Made by a program: the position numbers and the translations under genes | Notes under the pieces: model-generated | Told to the model about the DNA's origin: nothing | The model's input: only the letters and a program-made list of their open reading frames with translations | Database searches by the model: none | Shown here: positions 1 through 9,600 of the stretch, one piece after another | Layout: the number at the start of each line of letters is the position of its first letter | Position numbering within the stretch: position 1 is the first letter of the stretch | Source: Spirosoma terrae | Lineage (GTDB): Bacteria > Bacteroidota > Bacteroidia > Cytophagales > Spirosomataceae | Reading direction: 5' to 3' | DNA: 64,000 bases | NCBI RefSeq assembly: GCF_010435915.1 | Contig: NZ_JAAFZH010000006.1 | Location: 1 to 64,000 of the forward strand

Positions 1-1
1 G

Positions 2-460
2 GCTGAACTGGTCAGCGTTCCGGCGCCGACCACGAGCTTCGATCATACGAATCTGACCACCGTAGCAGGCTGTTACTACGTCACGGCCGTGAGTCGGTCG
101 GGTGTCGAAAGCTTACCCTCCAACCGGGTCTGTAATGATGCGTGTCCGTTGTTTGTGTTGCCTAATGTGTTCACTCCCAACGGCGATGGCAAGAATGATG
201 TATTTGCGCCGTTACGTTGTCCTCGGTTTGTGGAGCAGGTAGATCTAATTGTCTACAATCGGTATGGCAGCAAGGTATATGAGGGAAGCAGCAGTGCTGG
301 TTTAGCCTGGGATGGCAAGAGCAGTTCGGGCAGCGATCTACCGAGTGGGCTGTACTACTATCAGGTGACGGTACGGTACGCGGTGCTGGATCGGAATGCA
401 GCCACACAGGTCCTGAAGGGCTGGGTGCAGATTCTGCGGGAAGGCGTCAGCATGCGCTAG
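2..460 (+). CDS. Surface protein C-terminus (gliding-motility/CHU_C-type domain), 5' partial
   Basis: The reading frame is open from the left edge, so the gene begins outside the window. The visible 152 residues start with a beta-sandwich (FN3-like) tail, TVAGCYYVTAVSRSG. They continue into a C-terminal domain with the signature LPNVFTPNGDGKNDVF, typical of the gliding motility-associated C-terminal (CHU_C / type B) sorting domain. This domain in Bacteroidota directs type IX secretion and surface attachment. The protein is therefore likely an exported adhesin or matrix protein; its upstream domains cannot be seen. It is followed by a long inverted repeat that probably ends the transcript. Confidence 0.85.
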   Translation, partial: AELVSVPAPTTSFDHTNLTTVAGCYYVTAVSRSGVESLPSNRVCNDACPLFVLPNVFTPNGDGKNDVFAPLRCPRFVEQVDLIVYNRYGSKVYEGSSSAGLAWDGKSSSGSDLPSGLYYYQVTVRYAVLDRNAATQVLKGWVQILREGVSMR

Positions 461-468
461 TTAGGTTT

Positions 469-554
469 ATGGTTTGTTGTTTATGGTTTATAGTTCATGG
501 CTTATGATTGGTTGGATAACCACCAAAAACTATAAACCATAAACAACAAACCAT
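469..554. terminator. 27-bp perfect inverted repeat (AAACCATAAAC family)
   Basis: Arms 469-495 and 528-554 are perfectly complementary over 27 bases, with a 32-base loop. It lies just after the stop of the surface-protein gene and probably terminates transcription or protects the 3' end. It is AT-rich and shares the word ACTATAAACCATAAAC with the tandem array at 21938-22059. A TACCTTTT -7-like box (572-579) follows, plausibly the promoter of the next gene. Confidence 0.6.
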
Positions 555-639
555 CCTCCCACACTGTAGTTTACCTTTTATAGAAATTGATCGATCAGAC
601 TCAATAGCTCAGAACACACACTAAAATCCGATAAACCGT

Positions 640-1278
640 ATGGCATCTCTGGCAGATAGAATTTCAAGTTTTTTCAGCGGTAATGACTCCCACACCGATG
701 AAGGGCTACGGGATTTATTTATAACCGAACTAAAAAGCGTGTATTACGCCGAAAAGCGTTCTGTTGATGCGCTGGACGACTTGATAGAAGCTAGTACGAC
801 AAACGAGGTAAAGAATGCATTTATTCACCATCAGGATGTCAGCCGAACGCAGATCGAACGCCTGGAAGAAATATTTCGCATCATAAGCATCGAAACTGAA
901 GAGCGTTCATCAGACGCCATAGACGGTCTGATTAGCGATGCTAAACTATCAATAAACGACACCGAGCAAGGATCGCTGACCCGCGACGCAGCCCTGATTA
1001 TTGCTGCCCAGAAAATCGAACATTACGAAATTGCGATCTATGGCTCGCTGTTGACGTTGGCCAACGTATTAAATTTCAGTCAGTCGGCGGAGCTGCTCGT
1101 TCAAACACTTGACGAAGAGAAAGCAACCGATCACGCCTTAACCATACTAGCCAAATCGTTTGTCAACAGCCAGTCTAAAGAAGAAGAAGATCACCATCCG
1201 GGTAGCCATCATGCTACTCGCCACCCGATTCATAGCTCCGACTCCGACGTAACACTAGGTGGCCCACTGGGCATCTAA
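640..1278 (+). CDS. DUF892 (YciE/YciF-type) ferritin-like protein
   Basis: A 212-residue protein whose residues about 20-165 match the DUF892/YciF ferritin-like four-helix family: LRDLFITELKSVYYAEKR at the start of helix 1, Glu30 and Glu38, and a second-helix HH pair at 63-64. Family members are stress-associated and may bind a di-metal centre; the exact function is unproven. The C-terminus adds an acidic and His-rich tail (EEEDHHPGSHHATRH) not needed for the fold, possibly metal binding. It looks monocistronic, between a -7-like box at 572-579 and a strong terminator. The ATG at 640 begins the amphipathic N-terminus. Confidence 0.85.
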   Translation: MASLADRISSFFSGNDSHTDEGLRDLFITELKSVYYAEKRSVDALDDLIEASTTNEVKNAFIHHQDVSRTQIERLEEIFRIISIETEERSSDAIDGLISDAKLSINDTEQGSLTRDAALIIAAQKIEHYEIAIYGSLLTLANVLNFSQSAELLVQTLDEEKATDHALTILAKSFVNSQSKEEEDHHPGSHHATRHPIHSSDSDVTLGGPLGI

Positions 1279-1297
1279 CGATTGGTCAGTCGTTACG

Positions 1298-1333
1298 CCA
1301 AACCCAGCGTCTTACTCAAGACGCTGGGTTTGG
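1298..1333 (+). terminator. Hairpin terminator after DUF892 gene
   Basis: Perfect 15-bp stem (1298-1312 with 1319-1333), six-base loop, starting 20 bases after the stop codon. No long T tract follows. Confidence 0.8.
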
Positions 1334-1533
1334 TATTTATGAAGCTTTCTAATCGTTGACAAAGTTCAAAACTTTGTCAAAGGTGGGTTCAAGGTGAGTC
1401 CGAGCCTAGGCCAAAACCTTACTTTGCAGTGATCAATACAAACGAGTCATGTTCATGTATTGGCGATGCCAGTCTGTTCATGAATTGACCATGCTACATT
1501 GTCAGTAGCTCTTATCGTTTTGTATTAATTACT

Positions 1534-2139
1534 ATGAAGTCCAAAACACTTATTGACAAAATTCAGTACGAAGCTAAATTGGCTCAGGGCGACGAAACAA
1601 AAAACGTCAGTTACGCCAGCCAGAATACGTTGCCGAACGAATTGGCAGCCCGTGAAGCGTTTGATCAATCCGTAAAAAAGTTGCTGGACGTAAATGCGTG
1701 GTCGACCCTCTCCAGCCTGACCGCCGATTTCCAGGTCTACGATTCCGCCGGTCAGCCTAAAACGGGTTCACCACAACCCAACGATTACATAAACGTAGTT
1801 TTGCCCGGTCCCGTGCCCGAAAACTGGGTACGGGTAACGCACAGTAGCCTGGACGACAACAGAGCCGAATTTACCGTACAACCCAGCCAGAAACCGGGCG
1901 AAACCGAAACCGATGAAGTAGCCCATTTTTTCCGTTCGGAAGCACGTAGCACGTTCCGGGTCGAATTATCGGGAACAACCATTACCGCGTCTGAAATAGG
2001 ACAGCAGGAAAGCGTTAACAACCAGCAACCCCAGGCCGGAGATCGGGCCATTATAAACACAGTTATTGCCGAAACAGGCTGGTTGTTTTATCAGCAATTT
2101 CAGTGGAAACGGCTGACTGACTATCTGGTTCATCTGTGA
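1534..2139 (+). CDS. Protein of unknown function, 201 residues
   Basis: I do not recognise a family. There is no signal peptide or membrane segment, so it is probably cytoplasmic. The first about 60 residues are polar and helical (KIQYEAKLAQGDETKN). The rest looks like alternating beta strands (NDYINVVLPGPVPENWVRV, RSTFRVELSGTTITASEIG), ending in a hydrophobic WLFYQQFQWKRLTDYLVHL. The ATG at 1534 has no competing upstream start. The gene has 255 bases of non-coding DNA upstream and 308 downstream, so it is probably monocistronic. Codon use resembles its neighbours, supporting a real gene. Confidence 0.7.
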   Translation: MKSKTLIDKIQYEAKLAQGDETKNVSYASQNTLPNELAAREAFDQSVKKLLDVNAWSTLSSLTADFQVYDSAGQPKTGSPQPNDYINVVLPGPVPENWVRVTHSSLDDNRAEFTVQPSQKPGETETDEVAHFFRSEARSTFRVELSGTTITASEIGQQESVNNQQPQAGDRAIINTVIAETGWLFYQQFQWKRLTDYLVHL

Positions 2140-2447
2140 CCCTTAAGCGGACAGCGTAATTTTTTACTTAGCTTATTTATGGCTGTCGACCCGAGGTATC
2201 AACAGGCCATCGACTAATTTCTCTCCATTAACTTAAATATTGTTGTCGTCACGAACAACAGTAGCTCATCATGATGTCAAAATAAAAAGTGTAGAATAGC
2301 CCAAATAGCTCAGAACGATCATCAGCCCCCGGATACTGTTGCTGAACTGTCCATCCGTTTACGAACAGATCAGCAACTTTTTGTTATTGCAACGATCCGA
2401 CTCGTTACTTTGTCTCTTTATACATTCTGTGCACTTCTTATTACCAC
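2140..2447. other. Intergenic stretch, no gene seen
   Basis: About 308 bases without a convincing reading frame. The only candidate signal is a promoter-like TTACTTTG at about 2406-2413, 35-40 bases before the M1 peptidase start. Confidence 0.5.
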
Positions 2448-4322
2448 ATGAAAACAGTCATTTGCCTTTTCGGGATGATTCTGAGTTTGAGTATGGTCCA
2501 GGCTCAGCAGTTATACATGCCCCGGAACATAAAGCAGGCTTATCAAAAAGGAACCCGTTCCATGGATGGAAAGCCCGGCCCAAAGTACTGGCAAAATTCG
2601 GCCCGCTACACCATCTCGATCACCGCCATGCCCCCCAACCGGGCCATTCGCGGTACGGAAGAAATTACCTACGTCAACAATAGCCCCGATACGCTACGTA
2701 TCCTGCTCTTTAAACTGTTCCTGAACAGCCATAAGCCGGGCGCGATTCGTCAGTCGCCGGTGTCGGATGATTATTTAACGTCGGGGATGCATATCGATAA
2801 ATACACTGAAAACAATCAGGAGAAAGAATGGCAGGACGCGGGTAACTCGACAACCAAACGGGTGGCCCTGACCAAACCGCTGATGCCCCGCGATTCGGTT
2901 AAACTAGCAATCGACTGGCACTTTGATTTATCCGCCGAAAGCAACCGGGAGGGTTCGCTCGATTCAACGACGTTTTTTCTGGCCTATTTCTACCCGCGCA
3001 TAGCCGTTTATGATGACTATTACGGCTGGGATCGCACCGACTTTACGGAAGCACAGGAGTTTTACAACGACTTCAACGATTATACGCTAACGGTAAACGT
3101 ACCCAAAAACTACATCGTCTGGTCGACGGGCGATCTGGTCAATCCAAACGATGTATTGCAACCGACTTACGCCAAACGCCTGGCCGAGTCGATGAAATCC
3201 GATTCGATCATTCACGTGGCTACGTTAGCGGAGGTCACATCGGGTGCTGTAACGCAGCAGCAAACCATGAATAAATGGCAATTTAAGGCCAATAACATTC
3301 CTGATATGGCGCTGTGCATTAGCAATCACTACGTCTGGGATGCTTCGAGTGTGGTGGTCGACAGGAAGACGAACCGCCGGGCGAGCGTCCAGGCTGCTTT
3401 CCTGGATACGGCCCAGGATTTTCACCAGATGGTTAAATTCGGTCGGCACGCGCTCGACTGGTTTTCTACTAACTGGCCGGGCGTTCCGTACCCTTACTCT
3501 AAAACCACGCTGATTCAGGGATTTGCCGATATGGAATATCCCATGATGGTGAATGATGCCACTACGTCTGATTTAAATTTCTCGCGTTTTGTGGCCGAGC
3601 ACGAGCTGGCGCACACCTGGTTTCCGTTCTACATGGGTATCAACGAAACGCGCTACGGTTTCATGGATGAAGGCTGGGTAACGGCGCTGGAATATCTGAT
3701 TAGTCAGGCTGATCTGGGCAACGAGACAGCGGCTCGAAACTTTCAGCAGTTTCGGGTTGCGTACTGGAGTAAAGACCCGTCGGCCGAGCAGGACTTACCC
3801 ATCATCACCCCCGCTAACATATTGAGTGGAGCCGCTTTGGGGAATAACGAATACGGGAAGGCGGCTATTGGTTATCTGGCGCTGAAGGAATTACTCGGTG
3901 ATGCGGCCTTTAAAAAAGCCTTACACGAATTCATGGACCGCTGGCATGGCAAGCATCCTACGCCCTGGGATATGTTCTATAGTTTCAACAGTGCGTCGGG
4001 ACAAAACCTGAACTGGTTCTGGAACAACTGGTTTTTCAGCAACAACTACATCGATTTCGCCATCCGGCAGATGACAACCACCGGCACAAAAGCCACTATT
4101 ACGCTGGACAACATCGGCGGCTACGTAGCACCGGTCGATCTAGTTGTTACGTATGCCGATGGCAGTAAGGAAACGTTTCATCAAACACCTAAACTCTGGC
4201 AGGCAAATCAGAAACAGGCCACGGTTACGATTAACGCGAAGAAAAAAATCCAGTCTATTACGTTAGAAGGAGGCATTTATATGGACGCCGACGATAGCAA
4301 TGACACCTGGAAAGCAAAATAA
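2448..4322 (+). CDS. Exported M1-family metallopeptidase
   Basis: A 624-residue protein with a signal peptide (MKTVICLFGMILSLSMVQAQ). The gluzincin zinc site is complete: HELAH at 385-389, and the third ligand Glu408 in MDEGW, exactly 19 residues after the second His. The N-terminal beta domain has the usual M1 layout (ITAMPPNRAIRGTEEITYVN), and the C-terminus is a short beta domain. It probably trims N-terminal residues from peptides in the periplasm or at the cell surface. The GXMEN exopeptidase motif is replaced by ADMEYPMM, as in many bacterial M1 relatives. It is monocistronic and is followed by a palindromic G/C-tract repeat. Confidence 0.92.
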   Translation: MKTVICLFGMILSLSMVQAQQLYMPRNIKQAYQKGTRSMDGKPGPKYWQNSARYTISITAMPPNRAIRGTEEITYVNNSPDTLRILLFKLFLNSHKPGAIRQSPVSDDYLTSGMHIDKYTENNQEKEWQDAGNSTTKRVALTKPLMPRDSVKLAIDWHFDLSAESNREGSLDSTTFFLAYFYPRIAVYDDYYGWDRTDFTEAQEFYNDFNDYTLTVNVPKNYIVWSTGDLVNPNDVLQPTYAKRLAESMKSDSIIHVATLAEVTSGAVTQQQTMNKWQFKANNIPDMALCISNHYVWDASSVVVDRKTNRRASVQAAFLDTAQDFHQMVKFGRHALDWFSTNWPGVPYPYSKTTLIQGFADMEYPMMVNDATTSDLNFSRFVAEHELAHTWFPFYMGINETRYGFMDEGWVTALEYLISQADLGNETAARNFQQFRVAYWSKDPSAEQDLPIITPANILSGAALGNNEYGKAAIGYLALKELLGDAAFKKALHEFMDRWHGKHPTPWDMFYSFNSASGQNLNWFWNNWFFSNNYIDFAIRQMTTTGTKATITLDNIGGYVAPVDLVVTYADGSKETFHQTPKLWQANQKQATVTINAKKKIQSITLEGGIYMDADDSNDTWKAK

Positions 4323-4349
4323 CGTTCGTTGCATGCGCTCATAATACCA

Positions 4350-4376
4350 CAGAGGTACAGAGAATAATCTTTGTGT
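4350..4376. repeat. Fragment of the CACAGAGG-type dispersed repeat
   Basis: The words CCACAGAGGTACAGAG and ATCTTTGTG resemble one arm of the long inverted repeat at 60530-60632. Here the pairing partner is missing, so it looks like a decayed copy downstream of the M1 peptidase. Confidence 0.35.
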
Positions 4377-4395
4377 TCAAGTTATGTAAGTAGTT

Positions 4396-4443
4396 TTCCC
4401 CCCCCAACCCCCTCCTGTTTTAGGAGGGGGTTGGGGGGGGGAA
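4396..4443. repeat. CCCCTCCTGTTTTAGGAGGGG-type palindrome
   Basis: A hairpin of about 20 bp with C8/G9 tracts and a short T-rich loop (core CCTCCTGTTTTAGGAGG). It lies 74 bases after the M1 peptidase stop. The same core recurs at 29731-29831 and 39583-39668, always between genes and 3' of a stop codon. It could act as a terminator or as a REP-like mobile repeat. Confidence 0.7.
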
Positions 4444-4552
4444 GTTCAAAACCCCTACAAGCTTAGGTTTTAAGAGGGGCCGGGACGACGCTCGGTTGGG
4501 GGCAGCGTTTAAACGCTTTGTCCTCTCGACCCCTACGTATTAACCCCTTGAC

Positions 4553-4975
4553 CTACTGCTTTTTAGCCACAAAACTGACAGTTATTCCAGTTACTGAATA
4601 ATCTTTGACCGTAATCGTGTTGGCACTATACGTACCAAATTTGGTTGTTCCCTGGTACAGATCGACATCATTACCGGCGGCTTTCAGGTCAACAGTTTGA
4701 TTCTGCGAAAAATTGCCGTTGTAACTAGGGCTGGTAACGGCATACGTCACCGCAAAATTTACCTGATCCAGGGCCGATCCATTCCGGGTGGCCACTGCCG
4801 TACCACTATTGACTCCTGTAATTGGAATAGGTGTGGTGCCCGTTACATTAATGGATGAGAGCGTGTAGGTTCCCAATAGGTTAGCCGCCAGATCGGGCTG
4901 GGTTTCAGTTTCCGATTTCTTACAGCTAGCCAGCGTGAATAGGAAACCAAACAGAAGCAATAAACGAATTTGCAT
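4553..4975 (-). CDS. Small lipoprotein of unknown function
   Basis: 140 residues from the ATG at 4975, chosen because it opens a classic lipoprotein signal, MQIRLLLLFGFLFTLASCKK, with lipobox LASC. A longer frame to 5017 would bury that signal. The mature part (LGTYTLSSINVTG, then beta strands ending VTGITVSFVAKKQ) resembles small lipocalin-like or DUF-type lipoproteins of Bacteroidota, but I cannot assign a family. It is presumably anchored in the inner or outer membrane. It is transcribed towards the M1 peptidase gene, so the repeats at 4350-4443 separate the two transcripts. Confidence 0.75.
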   Translation of the reverse strand: MQIRLLLLFGFLFTLASCKKSETETQPDLAANLLGTYTLSSINVTGTTPIPITGVNSGTAVATRNGSALDQVNFAVTYAVTSPSYNGNFSQNQTVDLKAAGNDVDLYQGTTKFGTYSANTITVKDYSVTGITVSFVAKKQ

Positions 4976-5283
4976 ATGGTTGTTAGAGGAATATTTATAA
5001 CCTGCAATATACGTCAATTAGCATCATCATCGCTTGACTAGGCGCCGTTCCTAAACAACTAGCCCGTAGGTAACCAATAGACCTATATTGGAAAAATACT
5101 AAGATTAAACTAATTCATTGTTCAATTTCACTATTTCCTGATCTACGTAGCAAAAGCTATTTCCATACCTAATCAACCGCCACATCTTTTGACGTTGGCT
5201 AACTTTTGTCCAATAAATCGCACATTCCGGGAACAATACAATCCAATTCCATGTAGCTTAAGCAGTACCTTTCTATTGAGTTC
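4976..5283. other. Divergent intergenic region
   Basis: About 308 bases between divergent genes, with no convincing frame. It holds a TACCTTTC box at about 5266-5273, just before the Bcr/CflA start, and a TACGTAGC word at about 5144. Confidence 0.45.
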
Positions 5284-6516
5284 ATGACTCGCCGACAACA
5301 TTTTTCTATTATTCTGATTCTTGGATTGTTAACAACAATCAGTCCATTTTCCATTGACATGTATCTGCCGGGTTTTCCGGCCATTGCCAACGATCTCAAC
5401 ACCTCTATTGACCAGGTTCAGCTTTCATTAACAGCGTACCTGATTGGTATTGCTATTGGTCAGTTACTCTATGGCCCACTGCTCGACCGTTTCGGCCGTA
5501 AACTGCCGCTCTACATCGGATTAACGATCTATCTGCTGGCGTCTGTTGGCTGTGCCTTTACGAGTTCCATTGAAACGCTCATTCTGATGCGGTTCATGCA
5601 GGCGCTGGGCGGTTGCGTTGGACTGGTGGCGGCTCAGGCGCTTGTCCGCGACCTGTTTCCCGTTGGCCAGATTGCCCAGGTTTTTTCGCTACTCACGCTT
5701 GTACTGGCAGTTTCGCCAATGATTGCGCCCACGGTTGGCGGCTATACGACCGTGGCGCTTGGCTGGCATTCGATATTCCTGATTCTGGCCGTTATTACGT
5801 TCCTTATCATGGCTGGCGTTTACTACGTACTACCAAACGGAAAAGCGCCCGACCCATCGATTTCTATGCGCCCGCAGGCGGTGCTGAGTAATTATTTTAC
5901 CGTAATTAAGCAGCCGCAGTTCTTAACGTACTCGCTTGTGAGTGGCATTGCTACGTCAGGATCATTTGCTTATATCTCGGGCTCGCCGGACGTATTCATG
6001 AATCTATATCGGGTTAGCGAGCAGCAGTACGGCTGGATTTTCTCATTCCTGGCGGTTTCGCTTATTGCGCCAAGCCAGTTCAACCGGTTTTTCCTGAAGC
6101 GATTTACCAGCGAACAAATTATCTATACAACGCTGATCTACCAGTCGGTGGTTGGCTTATTGATGGTTATCGGTACGTGGGCCGGGTGGTTTGGTTTATA
6201 CGGTCTCATCGGTATGCTCTTCCTGTTCATGGCTGGCCAGGGGATTACAGGCCCTAACTCTACGGCGCTATCGTTATCGCCCTTTAGCCGCCATGCCGGT
6301 AGTGCTGCCGCGTTGATGGGGAGCTTCCGAATGGGTTTTGGCGCACTCGTTTCCGCTACGGTTAGTATTCTGCACAATCACACGGCAATGCCAATGGTTA
6401 GCGTCATGGCCCTGTGCTCGATTGTGGGTTTATTGGTTCTACTGGTAGGACAACGTCTTATTCACTATAAAAACCAGCATACCGATCTGGAATCAACCTC
6501 CAAAGTAGCGTTATAA
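5284..6516 (+). CDS. Bcr/CflA-family multidrug MFS exporter
   Basis: 410 residues with 12 predicted membrane helices. The Bcr/CflA signature is clear: SPFSIDMYLPGFPAIANDL in helix 1 and its loop, then GQLLYGPLLDRFGRK, the MFS motif A. Later helices match the family (GPNSTALSLSPFSRHAGSAAALMG). Members are proton-driven exporters of drugs such as bicyclomycin and chloramphenicol, or of small metabolites; the substrate here cannot be told. The gene is alone and ends at a strong terminator. The start ATG at 5284 directly precedes TRRQHFSIILILG. Confidence 0.92.
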   Translation: MTRRQHFSIILILGLLTTISPFSIDMYLPGFPAIANDLNTSIDQVQLSLTAYLIGIAIGQLLYGPLLDRFGRKLPLYIGLTIYLLASVGCAFTSSIETLILMRFMQALGGCVGLVAAQALVRDLFPVGQIAQVFSLLTLVLAVSPMIAPTVGGYTTVALGWHSIFLILAVITFLIMAGVYYVLPNGKAPDPSISMRPQAVLSNYFTVIKQPQFLTYSLVSGIATSGSFAYISGSPDVFMNLYRVSEQQYGWIFSFLAVSLIAPSQFNRFFLKRFTSEQIIYTTLIYQSVVGLLMVIGTWAGWFGLYGLIGMLFLFMAGQGITGPNSTALSLSPFSRHAGSAAALMGSFRMGFGALVSATVSILHNHTAMPMVSVMALCSIVGLLVLLVGQRLIHYKNQHTDLESTSKVAL

Positions 6517-6529
6517 TTCATAAAAAGAG

Positions 6530-6601
6530 AACGCTGGATTCCGGGATAGTGGTGATTTCAACAGATCTTTGTTGATCATACCAATCCCGGAATCCAGCGT
6601 T
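6530..6601 (+). terminator. Long-stem terminator after the exporter
   Basis: Perfect 18-bp arms (6530-6547 and 6584-6601) followed by a T-rich run. The 36-base loop carries its own small hairpin (CAACA/TGTTG). It ends only 13 bases before the helicase ATG. Confidence 0.8.
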
Positions 6602-6614
6602 TTTCTTGTGTACA

Positions 6615-9600
6615 ATGTCTACCGCTAATCCAGACTCCGCTGACTCACCATTCGATTTTCGGCTGGAAGCTACCATTCCAACACTGACGGATACGGTACT
6701 AGCCCGGCATAGTCGCGACTTTGGTCCGTCGGTCGGCGGTTACAACGACATCCAGCCCAAAGCCATTGAGTTGAATCAAGGGTCGTTTACCAGTCTGTCC
6801 CGCAGTACGTATTTCCCGACCGTTGTTGTTAAACAAACCGACGAAAACCTGCTGGTTTCCTGTAGCTGTGAGGCTCCCAAGCAGACCCTTTGCTCCCACC
6901 AGGTCGACGTTTTGACGAGTATTATGCGCCGACGGGAACTACGTCTTTTTTTCGACCCGGCCCAACGTCAGGAAGCCATTAAACACGTAGCAAAAGAGTA
7001 TGGTCTGGAAAACGAGCCTCAGCTCGATGATTTCTTTCAGCTGGTTTACGACAATAAAACGGTTTCGATTCAACCCCGGCAGAAACAGCTCATTCCTGTT
7101 ACCAAGGCAGCCAATGAATTACTGGAAGCGCAGTTAGTACCCCAACCTTCAAAGCCCTTTGCGGCTATTAGCGAACCAGCCCAACACCTGAAAAAGCTGC
7201 TGGTTTTCACGAAACACCGCCACCACGATCATTTCTGCCTGGAGCTGTTTGACGCCGACAGCACCCGAAACGGCAAGCCTAAAAATCCGCTCAAGACCAT
7301 TTCTCCGCTGGACATAATGGCCGGTATCGACAACCCGAACGAACTAAAATTCTACTCGGCAGTGGCCCGCTTCCAGAACCCCCACCGGCAGGCCAACGAA
7401 AAGACAGATATAGATTCGCTACGTCTGGTTGTCGCTAATCCGCTCCGTATGGCGGTTTTTTATCACAGCAATAGCGTATCGGAAAACGTTACGTCTCATT
7501 CGCTGGTGCCGATAAACGTAGCACTCCTGAAAGCCAGTCTCCGTTTAACCGTCCGTCAAAACGGCCAATTTTATGAAGTCAGCGGTCTGCTAGCCATGGA
7601 TGGTGCTACGTATGAACTACACACACTAACAATCCGGTACGATTATTTTCTGCTCATTAACGATACGTTCTATCTAACCGAGAATACGGATCATCTGCGT
7701 ATTATTCGTTTTTTAGGAAGTCGCGACAACACAATTATCATTCATCAATCGAAGTACGACGAGTTTCGGGAAACGATTCTGGCTAAACTGGAAGATCAGA
7801 TTCCGATTCAATACGCCTATCTGAAACCGGCAACTGCTAAACAGTTGGCCGAAACGGGCTTCGATCAGGAGCGGGAACGTATCATCTACCTGGCCGATGG
7901 CGACAATTACGTCATCCTGACACCTGCCATGCGCTACGGGCCACTTGAAGTACCGGTACTGTCCAAACGCCAGATTTATTCGGTTGATCGAAAAGGGCGA
8001 CCGTTCACGGTGCATCGGGATGAAGACGCCGAAGTTCGGTTTACGATGATGATACTCAGCCAGCATCCCGACTTTCATGACCAACTCGATCTCAACCATT
8101 TTTATCTACATAAAAAGCACTTTCTGGACGAAACCTGGTTGCTGGATGCGGTGGAATACTGGCATAGCCAGGGCATTCAGGTTCTTGGCTTTAACACCCT
8201 GAAGAACAATAAACTGAATCCACACAAAGCAAAGGTTTCAGTAGTAGTCAATAGTGGCCTCGACTGGTTCGAAACGGCTTTGGGTGTGTCTTACGGTAAA
8301 CAGCAGGCCACGCTTAATCAACTCCGTAAGGCCGTAAAAAACCGGAGCCGATACGTAATGCTCGACGATGGTAGTCAGGGTTTATTGCCCACGGAATGGC
8401 TCGACCGATTCGCGGCATATTTTCAGCAGGGCGACGTCGTGGATGAGCAGATTCGAACACCGAAAATACGGTTCGACAGTATCCGGGACTTGTATGATGA
8501 AAACCAGCTCTCTCCCAGCGTTAGCGAAGAGCTGACCTTCCTGACCGAAAAATTCGCTGATTTTACCACCATTCGATCCGTTGCCGTACCCAGCGATTTG
8601 CACGCTACGTTACGTGATTATCAGCGGGAAGGACTCAACTGGCTCAACTTCCTGGACGATCTCGGTTTTGGCGGTTGTCTGGCCGACGATATGGGCCTGG
8701 GAAAAACGCTTCAGATCATTGCCTTTCTGCTTCTGCAACGTAGTAAACGGGGCTCAATACCCAGCTTAATCGTTGTACCAACCTCGTTGCTGTTTAACTG
8801 GCAGGCCGAACTAACAAAGTTTGCGCCATCGCTTTCGGTCTACACCTTTTATGGTGGTAATCGAACGCAGAAGAAATCACTCTTCGATCAGTTCGATGTT
8901 GTGCTGACCAGCTACGGTACGTTGCTATCCGATGTTCGTTTCCTGAAAGATTATCCGTTCAACTATATCGTGCTGGACGAATCGCAGGCTATCAAAAATC
9001 CCGATTCGCAGCGCTATCAGGCCGTCAGGCGTTTACAATCACGGAACAAACTGGTACTGACCGGCACCCCCATCGAAAACAATACGTTCGACCTGTATGG
9101 CCAGCTTTCGTTTGCCTGTCCGGGGCTGCTCGGCAGTTACACCCACTTCAAGGCCCATTACTCGACCCCTATCGACAAGTTCGATGATCGGCAACGGGCC
9201 AAACAATTGCAGCGACGTATCAGTCCGTTTATTCTTCGTCGAACAAAAGCGCAGGTAGCGCCTGAACTCCCCGAAAAAACGGAGATGATTCTCTACTGCG
9301 ATATGGGCCCCGACCAGCGTAAAGTCTACGACGCCTATGAACGGGAGTTCCGCCATTTTCTCTTGACCACTCAGGAAGGCGACATTCCACGCGTTCGATT
9401 GCACGTATTACAGGGACTTACGAAACTCCGCCAGATCTGCAACTCCCCCGCCCTGCTGAACGACGACGACTATTACGGCAGCTCGTCGGCAAAGGTCGAT
9501 ATGCTGATAGAGCAGATCAGCACGAAATCACCGGAGCATAAAATTCTGATTTTCTCGCAATTCGTAGCCATGTTGGATTTGATACGTACTGAATTAGCCA

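Noticed and set aside
603..2316. Shared 13-mer AATAGCTCAGAAC at 603 and 2304
   Set aside because: A 13-base match between two positions in 64 kb is expected by chance; no supporting structure.
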